A stretch of DNA of 9,955 nucleotides from an uncultured Bacteroidales bacterium (GCA_937896105.1 CALBKR010000002.1:1-9955); one strand, 5' to 3'; shown: positions 1 through 7,025, counted from the stretch's first letter. Translations and numbers: made by a program. Notes: generated by a model not told the origin, from the sequence alone.

Positions 1-2
1 TC

Positions 3-182
3 ATCCTTTGGGGCAGCTATGCCCAGAAGAAGGGTGCTTTCATCGACCGTAGCAAGCATCTTGTGCTCACATCACCACACCCGTCACCGCTATCGGCCTA
101 TCAGGGCTTTTTCGGGAACCACCATTTCAGCACAGCGAACCGATACCTGAAGGAACAGGGAAAGAGTGAAATAATCTGGTAG
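3..182 (+). CDS. ung: Uracil-DNA glycosylase, C-terminal part (5' end outside window)
   Basis: Only the last 59 codons lie in the window, ending in TAG at 180-182. Family 1 uracil-DNA glycosylases remove uracil from DNA by cleaving the N-glycosidic bond, the first step of base excision repair in the cytoplasm. The fragment holds the diagnostic C-terminal signature [13 protein letters not shown] with HFS shortly after. The histidine of HPSP is the catalytic-site histidine, and the following Ser-Pro-Leu-Ser segment is the minor-groove loop that inserts into DNA to flip the uracil out. The preceding stretch [11 protein letters not shown] is also typical. The protein ends normally a few residues after the last helix (KSEIIW), so the 3' end is intact. 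The gene is convergent with lptD, separated by 59 bp that contain a hairpin. Family members are about 220 aa, so roughly three quarters of the gene is missing to the left. Confidence 0.96.
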   Translation: MLWGSYAQKKGAFIDRSKHLVLTSPHPSPLSAYQGFFGNHHFSTANRYLKEQGKSEIIW

Positions 183-208
183 AGCTTCTTGATACAATAC
201 GATAAAGG

Positions 209-243
209 AATCCCGTTTAACGGCAAAAGCCGCAGGCGGGATT
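209..243. terminator. Hairpin between convergent ung and lptD, probable shared terminator
   Basis: AATCCCG at 209-215 pairs with CGGGATT at 237-243, and an inner CGGC (221-224) pairs with GCCG (229-232) around an AAAA loop. The outer arm reaches the lptD stop codon (242-244). Neither side has a strong T tract (the minus-strand exit reads CCTTTATC), so termination efficiency is uncertain, but the position between two convergent genes fits a bidirectional terminator. Confidence 0.6.
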
Positions 244-2971
244 AATCGTTATACCACTGCACATTACTGCTGCGACTGCTACGTTTGTCGATTTTCAGTG
301 CATCGGCAAGCATCTGCGATGTTGCGCGGAAGCTGAAATTGAATGAGGTGTATGGCGCAAGCACAATACCGCACGACATCTCGAAACAGTGCAGGTCGCG
401 TGAGATGTTCACGGTTGTCGTCGTTAGACGCTTGAACTCGAAGTTGTATCCCGAAGTGAAATTTATACGCCAATTGTCCGAGATTCCAATGTTGCCCGAA
501 AAATTAAGGTTTTGCGTAAATTTATATGGGTAACGCATTGTCTTTATGTTAATCTTTGCGCTCCTGTCCTCACCCATCGTAATACCATAGGAGACGGTCA
601 GGTTCCACGTGAACTTATATGGCATATAACCATCCTCATCGACATCGGCATTCTCCGGCTTGTTTGAATTGCGCGATTTTCTCGTTCCTTTCTCCGGCGC
701 ATCCAGTTTCTTGTCCGGCACCTTGCCATCGACAAGTTCGTCACCCCCCTCTTCCTTGTCCTTTTTGGTAAACCAGTCCTTTATTTTGGTAAAGGTCTTG
801 TTGTTGAAAGTATAAGAGAGATTCTGACTCATACCCTGGAAGCGCCCGAAACGGCCATAGGACCACTCCGTCCTGTCACCCACGATAACCTGCCCCCTGT
901 CATTGAAGGCATAGGCATATGTAGCCCAGGTTGCATTGAAGCTGAAGGTATAACTCTTGGTCAGCTTCAACCTGAGCCTGGTCGAGAGATTACTCCAGGG
1001 CTTTGTCTTTGCAGCAAGGTTATATGAGAGTGACGCACCTATCTCATCAATAAGGCTTACCTTTTTCAAAGAGTCGGTCTTTGTACGCCATTTCATCTCG
1101 AGGTTATTGCTGACATTCAGCGAAATGCTACCGGTCTGCCCCTTTGACGGCACGCCGAACATCGCCCCCTGATAGGGCGAATACTCCACCGTACGCGCCT
1201 CGCCATTTTCATCGGTGTAGACATAGGTATCGTAGTATCCATACCGTTCATTGCCGAAATCGGGTGCGTAATTAAATGAGATTGATGGCTTGAAGACGTG
1301 CCGCACGGTATGTACACGGCTGTTTTTTATAAACCCTGCCGGTTTGTAGAAACCATAGAGTGTGGTATTGGCCGACAGCGACAGGTTATAGTTATAGACC
1401 CTATGGAAACCGCCGACTGTATCACGCACTACACTGTTCCTGTTTTCATCCCACGATTGGTTTATCTTCTTGAAATACCAGCGCTCGGTATAATTGAAAC
1501 TCGGGGTAATGTTTATGTGGTCGAACAACTGGAATGTCGCACTGATTGGAATATTGTGCTTCATACCATTGTTCCAGTCCTTGAGGAAATCGGAGCCGAT
1601 GATTTCATACTCCTTGGCCGATATGCTGTTATTGAGCTGACCGCTGTATGAGATTGAAATCTTCTCATACCAACGCTCATCACCCTTCCTCTTCTTGCGT
1701 TTGAAGGGATATTTCTTCGACAACGAGATATTCAGGCTCGGCAGATTGAGCGATATGATAGAGTCACGCACATTCTGCGACAGGTTCATCGATGTTGAGA
1801 GCGTGAGGCCGATTGAGGGGAATGTATGCGAGTAGCTGACACTCGATGTCCTCATACTCTGCGAGCTCAACACAGGGTTATAGAGACTATTGAGGTTCGA
1901 GCGTTCATAGTTTGCTGTGGAGAAATTCACACTTGCCGAGAAGTTACTGTTCGGGCGCGCCTTAGGATCCTGTCTATGGCTCCACATTATCCTGAAATTC
2001 TTACCTACTGCATAATCGGGAAGCCCCTTTTCTCCGGTCTTTGTCACAAGATAACTCAAATCAAAGCTACCCGAGAACTTATATCGCTTGGCATATGTCG
2101 ATGCAGCCCCGACACCCCACGAACCCTTTGTATATATCTCGCCTGTCAGACGAAGGTCAAACTTGTCACTGATGGCAAAATAATATCCGCCATCACGCAA
2201 ATAGAATCCACGCTCGGTCTCATCGCCATATGTCGGCATAATTATACCCGAGGAGTAACTGCTTGTAAAGGGGAAGAAGCCGAAAGGCAGAGCCAACGGC
2301 AACGGCACATCCTCGACCACAAGATAGAGAGGACCGGAGACCACATCCTTTTTAGGGCGCACCTTGGCACGTGTCAGCTTTATATAGAAATGAGGATGCG
2401 GAGCATCACAGGTCGTGTACATACCATCCTGTGAATAGAAGACATTGGAGGAGTCCTTCTTTGCCTTTCCTCCCATTATAAAGCCATCACCCTGCTGGGT
2501 AAACACATTGCTGATAAAGCCTTTACGTGTCTTGAAGTTATAGCTTATCCTGTCCGATTCATAAGGTGTACCGCCATCGACGAATATCGGCAGACCGTTC
2601 ACCACACCGGTTGAATCGGGAGTTCCGTTAGCGTGTACCACGCTACTGTCCATATTCATTGATATTACACTTGCGGTGAGCTCTATTTTGTCATACTCAA
2701 CCTTACTGTTGCCATACAGATAGGCATTGCCGCTTGTAGACCACACCATAGAGTCGGTACTCTCATAGTACACCGGTGCATCGATAGCATCCTTCTTGGG
2801 TGCGGCAACCGTTATGGTATCACTGACGGACAATGAATCGGCAGAAAGAGAATCCTGAAGAAAGTGCGATGCAAGCGGTGACATATATCGCAAGCCATTG
2901 GCAGACACCCCGAAAGGCGCAACTGCCAGCAATAGGAATGCAATAAAAAAACCGAATGTCTTGTGCTTCAT
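242..2971 (-). CDS. lptD: LPS-assembly outer membrane protein LptD, Bacteroidota type
   Basis: LptD is the outer-membrane beta-barrel that, with the lipoprotein LptE, inserts LPS into the outer leaflet. I start it at ATG 2971 (909 aa); the reading frame is open to an ATG at 2998, but that codon overlaps the likely -7 promoter element at 2996-3003. From 2971 there is a good signal peptide (MKHKTFGFF, hydrophobic core, cleavage after VSA near residue 24). In this numbering, residues about 70-180 form the periplasmic OstA/LptA-like domain (YLYGNSKVEYDKIELTA). The Bacteroidota LptD hallmark follows: YTTCDAPHPHFY, then VVEDVPLPLALPFGFFPF near 218-235. The rest is aromatic, alternating beta-barrel sequence ending near the C terminus. 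A strongly charged, probably surface or periplasmic loop lies at about 736-784. There are only three cysteines (188, 862, 867). The downstream neighbour is ung, convergent. Assignment is firm; the exact start is inferred from promoter position. Confidence 0.93.
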   Translation of the reverse strand: MKHKTFGFFIAFLLLAVAPFGVSANGLRYMSPLASHFLQDSLSADSLSVSDTITVAAPKKDAIDAPVYYESTDSMVWSTSGNAYLYGNSKVEYDKIELTASVISMNMDSSVVHANGTPDSTGVVNGLPIFVDGGTPYESDRISYNFKTRKGFISNVFTQQGDGFIMGGKAKKDSSNVFYSQDGMYTTCDAPHPHFYIKLTRAKVRPKKDVVSGPLYLVVEDVPLPLALPFGFFPFTSSYSSGIIMPTYGDETERGFYLRDGGYYFAISDKFDLRLTGEIYTKGSWGVGAASTYAKRYKFSGSFDLSYLVTKTGEKGLPDYAVGKNFRIMWSHRQDPKARPNSNFSASVNFSTANYERSNLNSLYNPVLSSQSMRTSSVSYSHTFPSIGLTLSTSMNLSQNVRDSIISLNLPSLNISLSKKYPFKRKKRKGDERWYEKISISYSGQLNNSISAKEYEIIGSDFLKDWNNGMKHNIPISATFQLFDHINITPSFNYTERWYFKKINQSWDENRNSVVRDTVGGFHRVYNYNLSLSANTTLYGFYKPAGFIKNSRVHTVRHVFKPSISFNYAPDFGNERYGYYDTYVYTDENGEARTVEYSPYQGAMFGVPSKGQTGSISLNVSNNLEMKWRTKTDSLKKVSLIDEIGASLSYNLAAKTKPWSNLSTRLRLKLTKSYTFSFNATWATYAYAFNDRGQVIVGDRTEWSYGRFGRFQGMSQNLSYTFNNKTFTKIKDWFTKKDKEEGGDELVDGKVPDKKLDAPEKGTRKSRNSNKPENADVDEDGYMPYKFTWNLTVSYGITMGEDRSAKINIKTMRYPYKFTQNLNFSGNIGISDNWRINFTSGYNFEFKRLTTTTVNISRDLHCFEMSCGIVLAPYTSFNFSFRATSQMLADALKIDKRSSRSSNVQWYND

Positions 2972-2995
2972 CTGCAAATTCATCAATAGAATGTG

Positions 2996-3003
2996 CAAAA
3001 TTA
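2996..3003 (-). promoter_or_regulatory. -7 promoter element of lptD
   Basis: On the minus strand the sequence reads TAATTTTG, an exact match to the Bacteroidota -7 consensus TAnnTTTG, followed by CAC. The same TAATTTTGCAC string occurs before the divergent small gene at 9752-9762. No clear -33 TTG is seen at the expected distance. The element lies 24 bp upstream of the ATG at 2971, a spacing like that of the other promoters here, and overlaps the ATG at 2998, which argues against that start. Confidence 0.6.
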
Positions 3004-3039
3004 CTAAATTAAAAGGACTATTCTTTAATTTTAGTATAA

Positions 3040-3076
3040 AAAATATTTAAAACAAACACACGCACGACTGTGCGCG
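3040..3076 (-). terminator. Rho-independent terminator after the HD-domain gene
   Basis: Read on the minus strand, CGCAC-AGTC-GTGCG (3074 to 3061) forms a GC-rich stem. It can extend by a G-T and a C-G pair to 3076/3059. A T-rich run with TTTGTTTT follows, then TATTTTTT near 3040. It begins 15 bp after the HD gene stop codon and should separate that transcript from lptD. Confidence 0.7.
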
Positions 3077-3090
3077 AACATTATCGATTA

Positions 3091-3630
3091 TTACAGGAAC
3101 ATCTCTGCCCAACGATTTACCTTCTCTACAGACTCGGCAGAGATTTTCGACATACTATCCACCACCTGCTCAAATGTACGGCGCGTTTCGAGGAATTTTG
3201 TCTTCGAATAAAATTTGTCGGCGAAGCATATCAGCTGCTCCTCTATTGTTTCGGGGACAAAATCCTTTACCGGCAAATTCCAACCATTGGCCACCACTTG
3301 CTCTTTTGTCAGCCCCGTGCCCGTGTGCCTCTCGCAAACCCTCGCATGACGCTCATAGCCCAACGTGCGCAACAGTTCTGCGCCAAGGTAGCCGTGGCAC
3401 AGATAAGGCTCAGTGCCAAAGCAATATATACGCGGTGCATCGGTGAGAAAAATCCCCAAATCGTGCAACATTGCAGCCTCTTTTACAAAGCCTGTATCAA
3501 CACCGAGTTCGGGATGACGGGCTGCCATCTCCAAAGCAAAAGAAGTGACCTTCTCCGCGTGAATATTGTAAATATTTTTCAATTCATTCTCAACCGGATA
3601 ATAACGGTCGATAATCGCTTTTACATCCAT
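3091..3630 (-). CDS. HD-domain metal-dependent phosphohydrolase (uncharacterised)
   Basis: This 179-aa soluble protein belongs to the HD superfamily, whose members hydrolyse phosphate esters of nucleotides or related compounds using one or two metal ions. Candidate metal ligands are all present in order: His24 (IHAEKV), His56-Asp57 (AAMLHDLGI), His79 (CHGYLG), His102 (ERHTGTGL) and Asp138 (CFADKFYSK). The spacing with two extra histidines between HD and the last Asp resembles HDIG-type proteins with a bimetal centre. There is no signal peptide or membrane segment, so it should be cytoplasmic. The ATG at 3630 sits only 18 bp from a consensus -7 element (3649-3656), giving a very short leader. 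The gene has its own terminator and is probably monocistronic. The family is clear; the substrate cannot be told from sequence and no function with lptD is implied. Confidence 0.88.
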   Translation of the reverse strand: MDVKAIIDRYYPVENELKNIYNIHAEKVTSFALEMAARHPELGVDTGFVKEAAMLHDLGIFLTDAPRIYCFGTEPYLCHGYLGAELLRTLGYERHARVCERHTGTGLTKEQVVANGWNLPVKDFVPETIEEQLICFADKFYSKTKFLETRRTFEQVVDSMSKISAESVEKVNRWAEMFL

Positions 3631-3648
3631 ATCTCAAATTTTCCACAT

Positions 3649-3656
3649 CAAAGGTA
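3649..3656 (-). promoter_or_regulatory. -7 promoter element of the HD-domain gene
   Basis: The minus strand reads TACCTTTG, an exact TAnnTTTG match, 18 bp before the ATG at 3630. Its upstream half (TACCTT) lies inside the first 84-bp repeat and the remaining TG is unique sequence. A possible -33 TTGG lies at 3679-3682 but the 22-bp spacing is slightly long. Internal repeat copies read TACCTTCA or TACCCTCA at the equivalent place, so only the gene-proximal copy matches the consensus. Confidence 0.55.
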
Positions 3657-3927
3657 CAAACAAACGAGCGAAAAAGAGCCAAGCTTGCTTGGATATTTTC
3701 ACAGCGAGTGCAGAAATAGCTCCACCGACAGGTGAAGGTATAAACAAACGAGCGAAAAAGAGCCAAGCTTGCTTGGATATTTTCACAGCGAGTGCAGAAA
3801 TAGCTCCACCGACAGGTGAGGGTACAAACAAACGAGCGAAAAAGAGCCAAGCTTGCTTGGATATTTTCACAGCGAGTGCAGAAATAGCTCCACCGACAGG
3901 TGAAGGTATAAACAAACGAGCGAAAAA
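3651..3927. repeat. 84-bp tandem repeat array, 3 full copies plus a 25-bp partial copy
   Basis: Copies start at 3651, 3735, 3819 and 3903 (partial to 3927), with an exact 84-bp period. The full copies differ only at two positions near the unit start (AAGGTAC, AAGGTAT, AGGGTAC), so the array is recently expanded or homogenised. Each unit carries two small hairpins: CCAAGC-TT-GCTTGG (3679-3692, 3763-3776, 3847-3860) and CACC-GACA-GGTG (3723-3734 in unit 1, repeated every 84 bp). Because 84 is a multiple of three, several frames stay open across the array on both strands. These open frames are probably not genes: two of the three start only with TTG and they overlap one another. The array fills most of the space between the divergent HD gene and the VTC operon. 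There are no spacers, so it is not a CRISPR. A copy-number-variable regulatory or dispersed repeat is the most likely nature. Confidence 0.93.
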
Positions 3928-4004
3928 ACAATAGACAAAATGAGGCATATCACATAAAAAAACATAAAAAAACAAGGAGTTTATGTATAAAGAAATATTA
4001 TAAC

Positions 4005-4034
4005 TTGATTATTAAAAAGATTTGACTATTTTTG
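4005..4034 (+). promoter_or_regulatory. Promoter of the VTC-DUF4956 operon
   Basis: TTG at 4005-4007 (-33), 19 bp, then TATTTTTG at 4027-4034 (-7): a full match to the Bacteroidota sigma-AB-type promoter in both boxes and spacing. Transcription should begin near 4040, giving a leader of about 25 nt before ATG 4066. No other such promoter was seen inside the operon junctions, which have no room for one. Between the repeat array and this promoter (3928-4004) is A/T-rich DNA with two copies of ACATAAAAAA and no recognisable gene. Confidence 0.8.
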
Positions 4035-4065
4035 TAAAAAATTGCCATAATCGGCGCAATCAGGT

Positions 4066-4845
4066 ATGACAAAGAGCATAATCGAGAAGGCATTCAGGCT
4101 CCCTCCGATAACCCTGGAGGAGATGTCCGGCATAAAGCTGATGAACAGGACGGACACGAAATTCGTGGCTACACTTGAGCAGTTGAATGCCTTTTTGGCA
4201 GCGGTTCAGGGTAAATACTATATCCAGGAGATAAACGGCAAGCGCATTGCCAGCTACCATACCACATATTTCGACACAGCCGACTATCAGATGTACGGCA
4301 TACACCACGCCGGGCGCAAGGTAAGGGAGAAGATAAGGGTGCGCACATATCTCGACAGCGATGACACATTCTTCGAAATCAAGAACAAGAACAACCACGG
4401 ACGCACAAAGAAGAAACGTATCCCGATAAAGGGTCACGACAGTTACAGCTGTGAGCACGACTCTATCGTACCCTTTATGGGCAAGCACGCCTGGTACACT
4501 ATCGACGAGATTTCGCCTGTAATCGAGAACTGGTTCAGCCGCATAACACTTGTAAACATTGCCAAGACCGAGAGGTTGACCATTGATTTCAACCTGCGTT
4601 TCCACCACCTCAAGAGCGACGGGCACGACCGGCTGCAACGTGTCGCCATCATTGAACTCAAACGCGACGGCAATGTTCCCTCACCGGCTCTTGACATCTT
4701 GCGCGAAACAAGAATAAAGCGCTCCGGATTCAGCAAATACTGCATAGGCAGTGCGCTAACCAACAGGCACCTCAAACGCAATAATTTCAAAGAACGTCTG
4801 AGAATGATTGAAAAGATGGAAAACAAACAACAAAAAACAATATGA
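4066..4845 (+). CDS. VTC-domain polyphosphate polymerase
   Basis: A 259-aa cytoplasmic protein made of one VTC domain, a member of the triphosphate tunnel enzymes. In yeast Vtc4 this domain makes polyphosphate from ATP inside a basic tunnel. The conserved series is present in order: NRTDTKF (27-33), YHTTYFDT (64-71), REKIRVRTY (87-95), FFEIKNK (102-108), GRTKKKR (112-118), TERLTIDFN (168-176), AIIELKRDG (194-202) and RIKRSGFSKY (216-225). By family knowledge, the two arginines of RVRTY, the Lys of EIK, the Arg of ERL, the Glu of IELK and the Lys of FSK match tunnel residues of Vtc4. The SPX and membrane domains of the yeast subunits are absent. It is first in the operon, and its stop overlaps the start of the DUF4956 gene by ATGA. 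ATG 4066 is preceded by CAGGT and lies downstream of the promoter. The fold is secure; polyphosphate as product is the best inference but untested here. Confidence 0.93.
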   Translation: MTKSIIEKAFRLPPITLEEMSGIKLMNRTDTKFVATLEQLNAFLAAVQGKYYIQEINGKRIASYHTTYFDTADYQMYGIHHAGRKVREKIRVRTYLDSDDTFFEIKNKNNHGRTKKKRIPIKGHDSYSCEHDSIVPFMGKHAWYTIDEISPVIENWFSRITLVNIAKTERLTIDFNLRFHHLKSDGHDRLQRVAIIELKRDGNVPSPALDILRETRIKRSGFSKYCIGSALTNRHLKRNNFKERLRMIEKMENKQQKTI

Positions 4846-5729
4846 TGAAACTTCTGACAACCCTATTCCTTATCTGCTCGACAATGTTTGTCCAAGCAGA
4901 AGATGCCAAGTCTTTGACAACCGCACAAACTGCAACTATCGAGACGGTCGAAACCATAGATGCAACTACTGCAAAGGCAAAAAAAGCCGATATTGTAAAC
5001 AACTCTATCTACGACGATGACGAGCTCGGCAACGACGGGAATGAGAAGATGTCCCTATCGGTAAAGGAGAAGCGACAGAGCAATAAATTCATTGACACCG
5101 AGCACGTGTTGGATCTACTGCTGGCATTCTTTATAAATCTTGTGGCAATTATGATTGTTGTACGTGGGCTATATTATCCCAAGTGCAAACGCGGAGAGTT
5201 CTTCTTCACATACATACTCATTGCCATAAGCACCTTTATGCTCATATACGTGCTTGGTGATGTAAAGCTCAAGGCCGGTATCGCTCTTGGACTCTTTGCA
5301 ATATTCAGCATTATACGCTACCGCACCGAGCAGGTTGCCATCAGGGAGATGACCTACCTGTTCATCATCATCGCAATGAGCGCTATCAATGGTCTCACTG
5401 TCAGCGAGCTTAGCACTGGCGAAGTTCTGATTATAAACGCACTTTTCATTGCATCCATCTGGATATGCGAGAGCAAGTTGCTCATCAGCCACTACTCCTA
5501 CAAGGTGATAAAGTATGACAATGTCAGCCTCATCACCCCCGACAAGCGCGATGAACTGATTGCAGACCTTGAGAAACGTACCGGCCTGAAGATTAAAAAA
5601 GTGGAGGTTGGTGCCATCGATTTCCTCAAGGATGCAGCCATAGTAAAGATGTACTACAAGAGCAACAGTTCCAACAATTCAGTAGACACGACATTAAAGA
5701 CCCCGACCGATGAATACAAACTCAAATAA
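4842..5729 (+). CDS. DUF4956 integral membrane protein, with an exported N-terminal extension
   Basis: A 295-aa membrane protein of the DUF4956 family, which is found next to VTC-domain genes in many bacteria; the biochemical role is unknown. The core is about residues 88-210, with hydrophobic segments near 90-109, 121-138, 143-157, 170-185 and 194-209. The characteristic stretch GLFAIFSIIRYRTEQ (150-164) with VAIREMTYLF after it is the family signature. A soluble basic-acidic tail follows (230-295). Oddly, the protein begins with a signal-peptide-like segment (MMKLLTTLFL..., possible cleavage after VQA near 19) and an approximately 65-residue Thr/Asp/Lys-rich linker before the first core helix. 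The start overlaps the upstream stop by ATGA; ATG 4842 and 4845 are both possible. It overlaps the next gene by 20 bp. I infer that it gives the VTC enzyme a membrane partner and perhaps a polymer exit path. Confidence 0.9.
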   Translation: MMKLLTTLFLICSTMFVQAEDAKSLTTAQTATIETVETIDATTAKAKKADIVNNSIYDDDELGNDGNEKMSLSVKEKRQSNKFIDTEHVLDLLLAFFINLVAIMIVVRGLYYPKCKRGEFFFTYILIAISTFMLIYVLGDVKLKAGIALGLFAIFSIIRYRTEQVAIREMTYLFIIIAMSAINGLTVSELSTGEVLIINALFIASIWICESKLLISHYSYKVIKYDNVSLITPDKRDELIADLEKRTGLKIKKVEVGAIDFLKDAAIVKMYYKSNSSNNSVDTTLKTPTDEYKLK

Positions 5730-6561
5730 AAACACAGTCAAAGCAACGCTGTTGCTATTGGCAGCAATGCTCTTTACACCGCTTGGCAACGTAAAGGCGC
5801 AGAGTGACGAGAACGAATTCGGAATTTGGGCTACTGTTGAGGCATCGAAGAAACTGAACAAGCAGTTCAAGATTGTTGCCGATGCCGAGTTCCGCACCTT
5901 CGACTTTGTAAGCAATGTCGAAAGAGCCGCTATTGGCGTAAAGGTTGAATACAAGATACTCAAGTGGCTGAAGGCAAATGCAGGTTATAGTTTTATGTAC
6001 ACCCAGAAGCCCGAGAGCATGAGTTTAAAGGAGCCAGTCTACGATGAAGAGGGGAACGTGTTCTACAACTACAACATAGACCAGGCCTACTGGGTCATAA
6101 GAAACCGCGCATATGCTACCATAAGCGGGGAGTACAAGATAGGCCGTTTTGAGATAGGCCTGCGCGAAAGGCTGCAGTATACCCACACTAATTCAGCAAC
6201 CACTAACGAGACGAAGTATAGATACAATACTGATTATGATCCTATTTCAACCGACGACAACTACTGGGAAACAGAGACTGAACCAGAGTTTAAGGAGGCG
6301 AAGGACAACCTTACATTGCGTTCACGCCTGAGCCTGAAATACGACATCCCCAACTGCAAGGTAAACCCGTTCGCGTCGGTAGAACTCTACACTCGCCTCG
6401 ACAAGTGGAAAGGGCACGACAAACTGCGCTACCGCATCGGTGCAAGCTACAAGATAAACAAGGATAACTCGATATCACTGTTCTACCTTTACCAGGACGC
6501 AAATGACGACGACGAGCCAAAGGGACACGCGGTAGGTTTTGAATACTCAATAGACCTTTAA
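5710..6561 (+). CDS. DUF2490 outer-membrane beta-barrel protein
   Basis: A 283-aa exported protein that matches DUF2490, a Bacteroidota/Proteobacteria family predicted to form a small outer-membrane barrel of unknown function. The signal peptide is clear: basic N terminus, hydrophobic ATLLLLAAMLF, cleavage after VKA at residue 30. The mature part opens with FGIWATVEASKKL and FKIVADAEFRTFD, followed by alternating strands rich in Tyr, Arg and Lys (KANAGYSFMY, LRERLQYTH, LRSRLSLKYD, RYRIGASYKI, SISLFYLYQ). It ends with an aromatic strand (GHAVGFEYSIDL), as expected for a barrel recognised by the BAM machinery, although the last residue is Leu rather than Phe or Trp. An acidic loop lies around residues 165-197. 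The start lies 20 bp inside the DUF4956 gene and is the only one that keeps the signal peptide. The next gene follows after 5 bp. The barrel call is good; whether it is a pore or a scaffold is unknown. Confidence 0.85.
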   Translation: MNTNSNKNTVKATLLLLAAMLFTPLGNVKAQSDENEFGIWATVEASKKLNKQFKIVADAEFRTFDFVSNVERAAIGVKVEYKILKWLKANAGYSFMYTQKPESMSLKEPVYDEEGNVFYNYNIDQAYWVIRNRAYATISGEYKIGRFEIGLRERLQYTHTNSATTNETKYRYNTDYDPISTDDNYWETETEPEFKEAKDNLTLRSRLSLKYDIPNCKVNPFASVELYTRLDKWKGHDKLRYRIGASYKINKDNSISLFYLYQDANDDDEPKGHAVGFEYSIDL

Positions 6562-6566
6562 GAAAT

Positions 6567-7025
6567 ATGAAAAAGCTATTTATCATCATTATTCTCGCTG
6601 TTCTCGCCATTCCTGCCACAGCACAGCAAATGGTTGTGGAGAAGGCTGCCGGTGAAAGCGAAGCGATAACACTCGACAACCTTAAGCAGATGACTTTCGA
6701 CGGCACCACCGTCAACATCGAGCAGACAGATGGCTCAAAAAGCAGCATTGGAATGGGCGACATCAGCCGCATATACTTCGGTGACCTATCATCTATCACC
6801 GGCATCGGACAGGAAAAAGAGAGGCTTGTCGAATACATATCACACGACGAGATTGCCATAAACAGCGATGCCGGCTCAGTGGTCACGGTATACAGTGCTA
6901 CCGGAGCACAACTGCTGACCAAACGGTTGGGTAGCCGCGCAGGCACAATAAGCATAGCCAGCCTGCCACGCGGCATTTATATCGTACAGGCTAATGGTAA
7001 AACCGAAAAAATCATAAAAAGATGA
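6567..7025 (+). CDS. Small exported protein with T9SS type A-like C-terminal sorting domain
   Basis: A 152-aa protein. Residues 1-20 are a signal peptide (MKKLFIIIILAVLAIPATA, cleavage near Ala19-Gln20). Residues about 21-75 form a short beta module (VVEKAAGESEAITL, QMTFDG, IEQTDGSKSSIG, ISRIYFG). Residues about 86-152 look like a type A C-terminal sorting domain of the type IX secretion system: INSDAGSVVTVYSATGAQLL, then SIASLPRGIYIVQANGKTEK and a basic end IIKR. In known T9SS cargo this domain directs export and surface attachment. Here there is almost no cargo between signal peptide and sorting domain. The short module resembles the N terminus of the next protein. The stop codon overlaps the next start by ATGA, so translation is probably coupled. 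Whether the host has a T9SS cannot be seen here. It could alternatively be a periplasmic partner of the neighbouring proteins. Confidence 0.8.
   Translation: MKKLFIIIILAVLAIPATAQQMVVEKAAGESEAITLDNLKQMTFDGTTVNIEQTDGSKSSIGMGDISRIYFGDLSSITGIGQEKERLVEYISHDEIAINSDAGSVVTVYSATGAQLLTKRLGSRAGTISIASLPRGIYIVQANGKTEKIIKR

Noticed and set aside
1826..2434. Long + strand open frame antisense to lptD
   Set aside because: Lies wholly within a clear gene, has low-complexity Cys/Arg/Ile-rich sequence and no family resemblance.
3070..3735. 221-codon + strand open frame antisense to the HD gene
   Set aside because: Shadow of a well-supported HD-domain gene and runs into the repeat array; no signal peptide or recognisable motif.
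3651..3927. Possible CRISPR array
   Set aside because: The 84-bp units are directly adjacent with no unique spacers, and no cas genes are nearby.
3689..3934. Open frames over the tandem repeats as genes (+ strand, and - strand from 3931)
   Set aside because: They begin with TTG, overlap each other on both strands and exist because the period is a multiple of three.
3983..4003. Six-codon frame (MYKEIL) preceded by AAGGAG
   Set aside because: Lies upstream of the operon promoter, so it would not be transcribed with it, and is too short to support.
4060..4638. 192-codon minus-strand frame opposite the VTC gene
   Set aside because: Opposite strand of a gene with all VTC motifs; composition is typical of an antisense frame.
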